Source of the DNA: Jeotgalicoccus sp036782755 | GTDB taxonomy: Bacteria; Bacillota; Bacilli; Staphylococcales; Salinicoccaceae | NCBI GenBank assembly: GCA_036782755.1 | Contig: DAIPYL010000006.1 | Location: 1-55,934, forward strand | Length of the DNA: 55,934 bases | Direction: 5' to 3' | Shown: positions 49,852-55,934 of the stretch, one piece after another | How positions within the stretch are numbered: position 1 is the stretch's first letter | Layout of the letters: each line of letters opens with the position of its first letter | Position numbers and translations under genes: made by a program | The notes under the pieces: generated by a model | Told to the model about the DNA's origin: nothing | What the model saw: only the letters and a program-made list of their open reading frames with translations | Databases searched by the model: none

Positions 49852-50484
49852 CTAAAGCAGTATATTTTTATTTTCCAAACGCTGTGAGATCGCCTGCACA
49901 ATAAATGCATCATCCAATAAACCGACCGGCAATAAATAGTCCGGCAGCAAATCTGTTGTTACTATAAAATAAAGTAAAGCTGCTCCAATAAGTATTTGAT
50001 CCCTGGTATGACCGTGTCCATTTATAAAATGAGCGTACATTGCTTTGAGCTGTTCCACATATTTACCAATACCCGCGGTTTCTTTCATCTTAGTGTCAAA
50101 CTCTGCAACTATCTTCTCTTGACCTGCTGCTGTCTGGCTGTAAGTTTCAAAATTCGAAATTTCCTGATTCACACGCTCAAATGAAATACTTTCATTAACG
50201 TCAGTCAATTCCTCTGCTATTTTCTGCACTGCTTCCCACGTTTGTTCAAGGTCATCTTTAACAGGTTTCCCATACCCCGCAAGCTCTAATAAAAAATCAA
50301 AGTCCACTGATAGACTCTCCGATAGTTTTTGAAGGTGATTTAAGTTTACCTGACGCTTGCCATTCATAATTTTAGACAATGTTGCATGGTCGATATTTAC
50401 AAAAATGCTGAAGCGCCTTAGAGACATACTGCGCTTATCCATTTCATTTTTCATAAACTGATAGAGTCTATTCTGTCTTTCCAT
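49852..50484 (-). CDS. Xre-type HTH protein fused to DUF1232
   Basis: A 210-residue two-domain protein. Residues about 5-60 form a Cro/C1 HTH (MSLRRFSIFVNIDHATLSKIMNGKRQVNLNHLQKLSESL as landmarks 17-55). Residues about 150-205 form a DUF1232/YkvA membrane-associated domain (RDQILIGAALLYFIVTTDLLPDYLLPVGLLDDA). The pairing of a DNA-binding head and a hydrophobic tail suggests a membrane-linked regulator. It precedes mgtE by 18 bases in a likely operon, so a role in Mg or envelope state is possible. The start at 50484 follows AGAAAGGTG. Confidence 0.8.
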   Translation of the reverse strand: MERQNRLYQFMKNEMDKRSMSLRRFSIFVNIDHATLSKIMNGKRQVNLNHLQKLSESLSVDFDFLLELAGYGKPVKDDLEQTWEAVQKIAEELTDVNESISFERVNQEISNFETYSQTAAGQEKIVAEFDTKMKETAGIGKYVEQLKAMYAHFINGHGHTRDQILIGAALLYFIVTTDLLPDYLLPVGLLDDAFIVQAISQRLENKNILL

Positions 50485-50599
50485 AAAATCACCTTTCTTG
50501 CTAATATTCAATATCATGAATACTATTAGAATGGTGACAATATGTCAACATCATGTTAAATTAGATAATCTACTATAAATAAGTCAAAAAGAAAGAAGT

Positions 50600-51286
50600 A
50601 TGATTATGACAAAAAAATTGCTTATTACAGGGATATCATTTTTAATACTGTACATCTTCATTGCTGTCAGTGTCATGACTGCCAGCGGTTGGGTAAACCA
50701 TCTTGATCTTTACTTTATCGAAGCCATACAGAGTACTGTCACTGACTCAAGGGCAGCGGTCATCCTAGTGATGACAGAAATCGGCGGAACCGAGGCAATT
50801 GTTGTCCTGACCTTGATTGTTACTGTGTCATTGTTTATTAAAAAAATGTATACAGCTGCCCTTTGGTTTGGCCTGACTATTTCACTCAGTCCGGGTGTTC
50901 TCGTACATTTAATGAAACCTGTTATAGGCAGAGAACGTCCTGAATTTCTAAGACTAGCTGCAGAGTCCACATACAGCTTTCCGAGCGGTCATTCAACCGC
51001 TTCAACTGTTTTTTACGGCATGCTTGGTCTGATACTGATTCTGTCAGTTCAAAAATTATGGAAGAAGATTATTATCGCTTTTATAACAGTTACAATTATT
51101 TTATTTGTGATGGCTTCCAGAATATATCTCGGCGTGCATTTCCCAACAGATGTACTCGCAGGATTCTCTTTCGGGGCGGCAACTGTGCTATTGTCACTCA
51201 GCTTATATCATCTGGCACTTCCAAAATTCAGCCAGTGGCTTCGTAGTAAAGATATTACTGATAAAAGTCTGTCATTATTCCAATAA
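50600..51286 (+). CDS. PAP2-family lipid phosphatase (PgpB-like)
   Basis: A 228-residue membrane phosphatase with about six helices. The three PAP2 motifs are KPVIGRERP, PSGHSTAS and SRIYLGVHFPTDV. Likely substrates are phosphatidylglycerol phosphate or undecaprenyl pyrophosphate at the outer membrane face. The start is ATG 50600 or 50606, both within reach of AGAAAGAAG. Single gene, terminator at 51287-51318. Confidence 0.88.
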   Translation: MIMTKKLLITGISFLILYIFIAVSVMTASGWVNHLDLYFIEAIQSTVTDSRAAVILVMTEIGGTEAIVVLTLIVTVSLFIKKMYTAALWFGLTISLSPGVLVHLMKPVIGRERPEFLRLAAESTYSFPSGHSTASTVFYGMLGLILILSVQKLWKKIIIAFITVTIILFVMASRIYLGVHFPTDVLAGFSFGAATVLLSLSLYHLALPKFSQWLRSKDITDKSLSLFQ

Positions 51287-51318
51287 AAAAAGCATTGCCA
51301 ATTACGGCAATGCTTTTT
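51287..51318. terminator. Bidirectional terminator
   Basis: AGCATTGCC-AATTAC-GGCAATGCT with flanking A and T runs, between the convergent PAP2 and binding-protein genes. Confidence 0.88.
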
Positions 51319-51324
51319 GCTGTC

Positions 51325-52998
51325 TTATTCAGGGAATGTTACATTTTCAATTCTGACGATTCCTACCGGGTCTAGTTCAACACCGTCTACAAGTGTATTG
51401 TTTACACCGATACCAAGCTGACCGTAGTATAACGGTGTAATAGGCAGATCTTCCATTAATATTTCTTGTGCTATTGCATATGCTTCAACACGTTCGTTCT
51501 CATCAGAAGTCTGCTGTCCTTCTTCTAAATAACCATCAAGCTCAGGATTAGAGTAATTCCAGCGGTTTCCTGACCCGTCCTGTGAGTCTGTATGGAACAT
51601 CGGGTACAGCCCATAGTTTGGATCCCCTGTCACTGTAATCCACTGAAGCATGAACATATCATGGTTACCTTGATTAGCCATATCTAAAAACGCACCAAAT
51701 TCATATTGTTCAATCTTTACATCGATGCCGATTTCTCCTAAAGATTCCTGCATTATTAATGCGATATCTCTATTTTGTTCTGAATCCGATGTCCAGATAG
51801 TAGTATCGAAACCGTCAGGCATGCTGGAATTAGCCATATATTCTTTTGCTAAATCCAAATCAAATGCCACTTCTTCCATGTCTTCATTGTGAGCGAAAAC
51901 AGAGGGCGAAATATGATTTTTTGCATGGATACCGCGGTTATCCAGCACGCCGCTTATAATTTGCTCTCTGTCCAGAGCATGTGATATTGCCTTTCTGACA
52001 TTTTCATCGTCAAAAGGTTCTTTTGTATAGTTGAATGCAAGGTAAGTCATTGATAAGCCGTCCTGGTCAATAATGTCTGTTGATTCATGATCTCGGACTC
52101 GGTCCATTGATGACGGATCTACAGTATCTGTAATGCTGATACCTCCTGTTTCCAACTCAGCCAGACGCGATGAATTCTCAGGGATAACACGATAAGTAAC
52201 TGTATTAAATTGACGTTCTCCACCGTGGAAATCCTCAAATTTTTCTAAGACAATTTCGTTACCGGGTATGCGTTCCTGTAACTTCAAGTGACCTGTACCG
52301 TCCGGTTTTTCAGAAATAACAGCACCGACATGGGTACCGATGTCTTCCGAGACAGCTTCAAAGTCTGTACCTCCTTGTTCACGCAAGTCATAATACTCTT
52401 CCAGAGTGACGTCCGAGCCTGCTTCATCTAAAGCATTTTGATAGTCTTCATCGATAACTTCTTTACTTAAAATACCTGCTGTATTGTGTGCAAGATGACT
52501 CGGCAGCGGTGTAAATGGATAATCTGTTGTTAAAACAATTTCATAGTCATCTGTAATCTCAATATTGTTAATCATCTCGAACATAAATGCAGCTGATGAA
52601 CCTACTGAAGGGTCGACTACACGTTCAAGTGTCGCTTTAACATCTTCAGCAGTAAACTCACTGCCGTTATGAAAAGTGGCACCTTCTTTAAGACCGAGTG
52701 TCCACTTATCCCCATCCTGTTCAAATGAAGTAGCAAGACCTTCTGTTAATTCTAAATCGACTGTTTGTTCAATTAAAGTATCGTAAATCTGAGTTCTCAG
52801 CTGCGCGGAGGGTATATCATTCGATACGTGAGGATCCAGTGATACTGCTTCACTAATCATCCCAATCACTAAATCTCCCCCGCCGGATTCAGCTTCCGTA
52901 TCCCCTTCAGCCGCTTCATCCACATCACTGTCGTCCGTACAGGCCGCAAGTACTAAAAGCATTGTAAAAAGCATTAATAGCCACAATTTCTTTTGCAT
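51325..52998 (-). CDS. Peptide/nickel-type ABC transporter substrate-binding lipoprotein (SBP family 5)
   Basis: A 557-residue OppA/DppA-fold lipoprotein. The signal peptide ends in LVLAAC (Cys about 20), followed by an acidic linker. Family signature regions are DLELTEGLATSFEQDGDKWTLGLKEGATFHNG, ENVRKAISHALDREQII and the late MLQWITVTGDPNY. It may bind peptides, glutathione-like or other oligomeric ligands. No permease or ATPase is adjacent, so it must use components encoded elsewhere. The start at 52998 (MQKKLW) is 12 bases after AAAGGGG. A cre site lies 23-37 bases upstream. Confidence 0.87.
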   Translation of the reverse strand: MQKKLWLLMLFTMLLVLAACTDDSDVDEAAEGDTEAESGGGDLVIGMISEAVSLDPHVSNDIPSAQLRTQIYDTLIEQTVDLELTEGLATSFEQDGDKWTLGLKEGATFHNGSEFTAEDVKATLERVVDPSVGSSAAFMFEMINNIEITDDYEIVLTTDYPFTPLPSHLAHNTAGILSKEVIDEDYQNALDEAGSDVTLEEYYDLREQGGTDFEAVSEDIGTHVGAVISEKPDGTGHLKLQERIPGNEIVLEKFEDFHGGERQFNTVTYRVIPENSSRLAELETGGISITDTVDPSSMDRVRDHESTDIIDQDGLSMTYLAFNYTKEPFDDENVRKAISHALDREQIISGVLDNRGIHAKNHISPSVFAHNEDMEEVAFDLDLAKEYMANSSMPDGFDTTIWTSDSEQNRDIALIMQESLGEIGIDVKIEQYEFGAFLDMANQGNHDMFMLQWITVTGDPNYGLYPMFHTDSQDGSGNRWNYSNPELDGYLEEGQQTSDENERVEAYAIAQEILMEDLPITPLYYGQLGIGVNNTLVDGVELDPVGIVRIENVTFPE

Positions 52999-53020
52999 AA
53001 AACACTTCATCCCCTTTATA

Positions 53021-53035
53021 TGTATACGCTTACAA
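53021..53035 (-). promoter_or_regulatory. cre site (CcpA) upstream of the binding-protein gene
   Basis: On the minus strand TTGTAAGCGTATACA matches every fixed position of the cre pattern WTGNAANCGNWNNCW. It lies in the leader of the SBP gene, where CcpA would repress on good carbon sources. Confidence 0.6.
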
Positions 53036-53093
53036 ACCAGTATACCTTTCGGGAATCGAAATGACAATCTGTTTTTTTAAAGATTCTGTTAAT

Positions 53094-53807
53094 TTAGCGT
53101 TGGAGTTGTGCGGCTGCTTTTATAAATGCTCTGAATATTTTCTTTGATGCTTCGTCTACTAAATAAGTTCCTTCGGGATGCCACTGAATACCGATAACAA
53201 AATCGTGCTGAGCACTCTCCACCGCTTCGACAATTCTGTCGTCTGTCATTGCAGAAACTTGCAAACCCTCCGCCGGGTATTTGTTTGCCTGATGATGAAA
53301 ACTGTTTGTCCTAATTTCTGTCTCACCGAGAATCTCATGAAGTTTCGTACCTTCTATAATGTTAACTTTATGGGATAAATAATCTTTCGCAGCATCCTGG
53401 TTATGCTTCATCGTACTGTCGCCGTGCTGGGAATAGATATCCTGATACATCGTGCCGCCCTGCTGCACATTTAATATTTGAGCTCCCCGGCATATACCGA
53501 GAATCGGCTTGCCTGCTTCAAGGGCATATTCTATCAGTTTCATTTCATAGAGATCACGCCCCGGTTCTATCGTACCCATTTTCTGATGCGGACTTTCTCC
53601 AAAAAATGAAGGCTCAATATCATCACCGCCTGATAGCAGCAGTCCGTCAATATTCTCTATCTGCTTTTTAATTAATACGTCGTCTTCTACCTTAGCCAGT
53701 ATTACCGGTACACCTTCTTCACCTGCTATCGCAATACTGTAATTCTCAGGCAGCCTGAGTCCGTCACTGCTTATAAACGTTGTTACACCAATAACCGGGT
53801 TAGTCAT
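53094..53807 (-). CDS. Gamma-glutamyl-gamma-aminobutyrate hydrolase family protein (class I glutaminase fold), copy 1
   Basis: A 237-residue PuuD/peptidase C26-like hydrolase of gamma-glutamyl bonds. The nucleophile is in GICRGAQILNV (Cys about 107), the oxyanion part in LLLSGGDDIEP and the His-x-Glu pair in GIQWHPEG. A paralogue lies immediately upstream. The start at 53807 (MTNPVIG) follows AAGGAGAG. It is separated from the SBP gene by 96 bases that include the cre site. Confidence 0.88.
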   Translation of the reverse strand: MTNPVIGVTTFISSDGLRLPENYSIAIAGEEGVPVILAKVEDDVLIKKQIENIDGLLLSGGDDIEPSFFGESPHQKMGTIEPGRDLYEMKLIEYALEAGKPILGICRGAQILNVQQGGTMYQDIYSQHGDSTMKHNQDAAKDYLSHKVNIIEGTKLHEILGETEIRTNSFHHQANKYPAEGLQVSAMTDDRIVEAVESAQHDFVIGIQWHPEGTYLVDEASKKIFRAFIKAAAQLQR

Positions 53808-53881
53808 ATACTCTCTCCTTACATTTAGCATTTTCCTTAGATTTTATCAGAATATTTAAAACTTAACACTAAAAAGAAAAA

Positions 53882-53902
53882 CAGCAGGTTATTTACCTGC
53901 TG
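53882..53902 (-). terminator. Terminator overlapping the end of copy 2
   Basis: CAGCAGGT-TATTT-ACCTGCTG, followed on the minus strand by TTTTTCTTTTT. It includes the last codons of the upstream paralogue. Confidence 0.8.
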
Positions 53903-54599
53903 CTTCTACAAATCTTCTTATAATATTCTGAGAGGATTCATCAGTATGATAACGCTCCTCAGGGTGCCACTGCAGTCCGATAACGAAGTCGTGCTCAGTA
54001 CTCTCTATCGCTTCTATAATGCCATCGTTTGTTTTCGCAGCAACACGGAAGCCCGGTGCGACTTCATTCACTGCCTGGTGATGGTTGCTGATTGTAAATA
54101 TTTCTTCCTGTTTAACAATATCGTACATCTTGCTATCTTTTTTAATATTCACTTTATGAGTGAAATGCTCTTTGCTGTCATTCCTCTGGTGCTTAATCAA
54201 TTCTGTACCTTCTTCTATCTGACTGTAAATATCCTGGTATATCGTTCCGCCCTCGTGAATATTCAGCATATGTGAACCGCGGCAGATGCCGAGAACTGGT
54301 ATGCCTCTTTCCAAAGCGTAATCGATAAGTTTCCATTCATACTCATCACGTTCAGGTTCTATATTACCTAGTTTCTGATGCGGATCCTGATCATATAATG
54401 CCGGATCAACATCATCGCCGCCGGTCAGCAGCAATGCATCTATATTCTCAACTTGCGCTTTAATTAAATCTTCATTCTCAATTTCAGGCAGCAGCACCGG
54501 AACCCCATGTTCTCTGCTGATGACATCTATAAATCTCTTAGGGACTTCCTGATTGTTTTTACCGATAAAAGTTGTGATTCCTATAAGCGGCTGCTTCAT
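53889..54599 (-). CDS. Gamma-glutamyl-gamma-aminobutyrate hydrolase family protein, copy 2
   Basis: A 236-residue paralogue of the neighbouring gene with the same layout: IGITTFIGKNNQEVP, LLLTGGDDVDPALY, GICRGSHMLNI (nucleophile Cys), and LQWHPEER (His-Glu). The two copies share the IYQDIYSQ segment and the final HDFVIG-QWHPE block. The start at 54599 (MKQPLIG) follows GAAGGAGT. It ends in its own terminator, so the two genes appear separately transcribed. Confidence 0.88.
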   Translation of the reverse strand: MKQPLIGITTFIGKNNQEVPKRFIDVISREHGVPVLLPEIENEDLIKAQVENIDALLLTGGDDVDPALYDQDPHQKLGNIEPERDEYEWKLIDYALERGIPVLGICRGSHMLNIHEGGTIYQDIYSQIEEGTELIKHQRNDSKEHFTHKVNIKKDSKMYDIVKQEEIFTISNHHQAVNEVAPGFRVAAKTNDGIIEAIESTEHDFVIGLQWHPEERYHTDESSQNIIRRFVEAAGK

Positions 54600-54690
54600 A
54601 ATGATTACTCCTTCTATATTCAATTCTAAACTCAATAGCTATATATAGCCGGATTCAAAAGTTTTTAATCATTTTGAACATAAAAATTAA

Positions 54691-54723
54691 AAAAAGGCAT
54701 CTCCGGAATGGATATGCCTTTTT
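54691..54723 (-). terminator. Terminator of the carboxylesterase gene
   Basis: AAAAAGGCAT and ATGCCTTTTT form the outer stem; the loop holds a further weak pairing. It lies ten bases beyond the stop. Confidence 0.75.
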
Positions 54724-54732
54724 ACTGTATTA

Positions 54733-55329
54733 TTAATGTTTGTTCAGCCATTCTTTACCTGCAACCAGAGCTTCCTGTGGCAGTGTATGACCGTTCACCC
54801 ATACTGTCGTTACAGCGGCGTTACGTTCTTCAAATAATTTGATGACTCTTTCGCTCTCAGACTCCGGTACGATAGGGTCTCCCTTACCTAACGACAGGAA
54901 TACTTCCACATCGCTGAAGTCATGTTTCTTCTCAAGATCAGTTGGATATAATGGTGCAAACAGCATTGCTTTTTTAAATTTCTCTTCCTGCTGCAGCATT
55001 AATTGAATTGCAATATTCGAACCGTTTGAGAATCCGACGAAGATTACATCTTCCAGTTTAAAATCGTACTCTTTCGCTTTTTCTGCGATAAACTCATACA
55101 ATTCATTGCCGCGGAATTCTAAATCTTCCCAGTCATAATTCCCTTCGCCAAGACGTTTGAAGTAACGGTTCATACCGTTCTCTTTAACGTTTCCTCTTAT
55201 ACTTAAAACGTTGTATTCAGAGTTCAAAGCTTGTGCAAGCGGTAATAAATCTGTCTCAGTGCCGCCTGTTCCGTGAAGTAATACGAATACTGGTGCACCT
55301 TTTTTATTTTCATTATAAATATGTTCCAT
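54733..55329 (-). CDS. Alpha/beta hydrolase, MhqD-like carboxylesterase
   Basis: A 198-residue phospholipase/carboxylesterase-type hydrolase. It shows the oxyanion HGTGG, nucleophile elbow GFSNGSN (Ser about 104), Asp in GKGDPIVP and His in NGHTLPQEA. In Bacillus and Staphylococcus MhqD belongs to the quinone/electrophile stress genes; here no mhqR/mhqE is adjacent, but a flavin reductase gene lies 20 bases upstream and is probably in the same operon. The substrate is inference. Confidence 0.85.
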   Translation of the reverse strand: MEHIYNENKKGAPVFVLLHGTGGTETDLLPLAQALNSEYNVLSIRGNVKENGMNRYFKRLGEGNYDWEDLEFRGNELYEFIAEKAKEYDFKLEDVIFVGFSNGSNIAIQLMLQQEEKFKKAMLFAPLYPTDLEKKHDFSDVEVFLSLGKGDPIVPESESERVIKLFEERNAAVTTVWVNGHTLPQEALVAGKEWLNKH

Positions 55330-55349
55330 AAATTAGCGCTCCTCATAAA

Positions 55350-55934
55350 TTATTTTGGTCTTTCAATTGTAAACATACGCCCTATTTCTGCGTAATCATT
55401 GCCGGCCAGTCTGCTGACTGCACCGAGTTCCGCAACGTCTATATAGCCTTTTTCCTCATCATAAACTGATTCATCCAGATGAAAATGTTCAATTTTTAAA
55501 AATAAAACATCCGCTGTCGGTTCATCGCCGTCATAAATTAGCTTTGTATCGTAAAGACTCGTTTCGAATCTCGCTTTCGCTTCTTTCAAGCCTGGCGGCC
55601 GAACCGATACAGATTTAACCGGTGTAAAGTCCGCATAATTTAATTCGCTGTCTTCAGGTGCGAGGTTTGCAGCTGTAATGTTAGCAAGCTCCACATTAGA
55701 TATATCGACAACATGAACTACCGCTTCTTTTCCAGCTGTAATATTTCTCGCTGTGTCTTTCTGCTTGCCGTTCGTTCTTTGCACGGCAATCGACAGTATC
55801 GCCGGCTTATAAGTGACGATATTGAAATAGCTGAAGGGGGCTATATTAACTACACCCTCTTCGGATTCCGTCGATACTAAAGCTATAGGTCTCGGCACTA
55901 CAGTCCCTATGAGTATTTTATTTTTCTCTTTAGT
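55350..55934 (-). CDS. Flavin reductase-like FMN-binding split-barrel protein, 5' end outside the window
   Basis: The frame runs in open reading to the last base of the window. It reads TKEKNKILIGTV upstream of VPRPIALVSTE, which is the usual N-terminal strand of this family (…G.V.PRP.A.VST…G..N.AP.S.F), so the GTG at 55898 is not the true start. The visible 195 residues show NIAPFSYFNIVT, the FMN-contacting QKDTARNI and DVLFLKIE. Such proteins reduce or bind flavin for NAD(P)H-dependent reactions. Likely in an operon with the MhqD-like esterase. Confidence 0.87.
   Translation of the reverse strand, partial: TKEKNKILIGTVVPRPIALVSTESEEGVVNIAPFSYFNIVTYKPAILSIAVQRTNGKQKDTARNITAGKEAVVHVVDISNVELANITAANLAPEDSELNYADFTPVKSVSVRPPGLKEAKARFETSLYDTKLIYDGDEPTADVLFLKIEHFHLDESVYDEEKGYIDVAELGAVSRLAGNDYAEIGRMFTIERPK

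Noticed and set aside
50485..50599. Magnesium M-box riboswitch for mgtE.
   Set aside because: Only 18 bases precede mgtE and 115 precede the upstream gene; no conserved M-box elements are seen.
53094..54599. The two class I glutaminase-fold genes as the missing hisH.
   Set aside because: Their length (about 236), GICRG nucleophile context and WHPE motif fit the PuuD/peptidase C26 group, not HisH (about 190-210 residues with GICLGMQ).
55350..55898. A complete flavin reductase starting at GTG 55898.
   Set aside because: The open frame continues to the window edge and encodes the expected N-terminal strand of the family, so the gene is cut by the window.

Overview
The window looks like a chromosomal stretch from a low-to-moderate G+C Firmicute of the family Staphylococcaceae. 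A Jeotgalicoccus/Salinicoccus-type genus is my best guess. This rests on an HssRS/HrtAB haem-stress module with a recognisable HssR direct repeat, strong AAGGAGG-type ribosome binding sites, Bacillales-type terminators, class III fructose bisphosphatase, and short HisG with HisZ. No rRNA, tRNA, phage, transposase or CRISPR array was seen. The density is about one gene per kb, and no gene-free stretch exceeds about 200 bases.

Layout. 1-6.5 kb (minus): histidine operon hisZ-G-D-C-B-A-F-IE, with no hisH. A TrpR-family regulator gene diverges from it, and both promoters carry matching operators. 6.9-11.1 kb: acyltransferase, acidic PepSY lipoprotein, fbp. 11.1-15.2 kb: SDR dehydrogenase, two tandem paralogous membrane proteins of unknown function behind a sigma-B-like promoter, aldo/keto reductase. 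15.2-17.7 kb: two-gene OpuC/EgtU-type ABC importer with a fused permease and binding protein. 17.8-21.4 kb: aldehyde dehydrogenase, NAD(P)-binding protein, YfcC-type carrier. 21.4-26.6 kb: hrtA, hrtB, hssS, hssR, all on one strand, then hmp. 26.7-30.3 kb: MFS carrier and MetE-like methyltransferase opposite a LysR regulator. 30.3-35.5 kb: GNAT, a CDF metal exporter with an MntR-like box, an apparent operon (fructosamine kinase, methyltransferase, TSUP exporter, DUF368/PopT), and a CHAP protein. 35.5-41.2 kb: SDR behind a strong palindrome, DUF1722 protein, Fur-boxed siderophore importer, YjdM. 41.3-44.3 kb: HMA metallochaperone, unusual P1B ATPase and Crp/Fnr regulator. 44.4-48.3 kb: thymidine kinase with an altered P-loop, diaminopropionate ammonia-lyase, lipoprotein, S66 peptidase. 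48.3-55.9 kb: mgtE broken by an artificial scaffold gap, Xre-DUF1232 protein, PAP2 phosphatase, OppA-type binding protein with a cre site, two gamma-glutamyl hydrolases, carboxylesterase, and a flavin reductase cut by the window edge.

The most informative signals are regulatory. Two near-identical FNR-type sites lie centred at -41.5 of plausible -10 boxes in front of both the P-type ATPase and the HMA gene, next to a Crp/Fnr gene; this looks like a small dedicated metal regulon. Paired TrpR-family operators flank the his divergon. A HssR box sits inside the hss/hrt cluster. Candidate MntR, Fur, cre, Rex and parS sites were also read directly. All functional calls come from reading sequence and motifs only; no database search was run.
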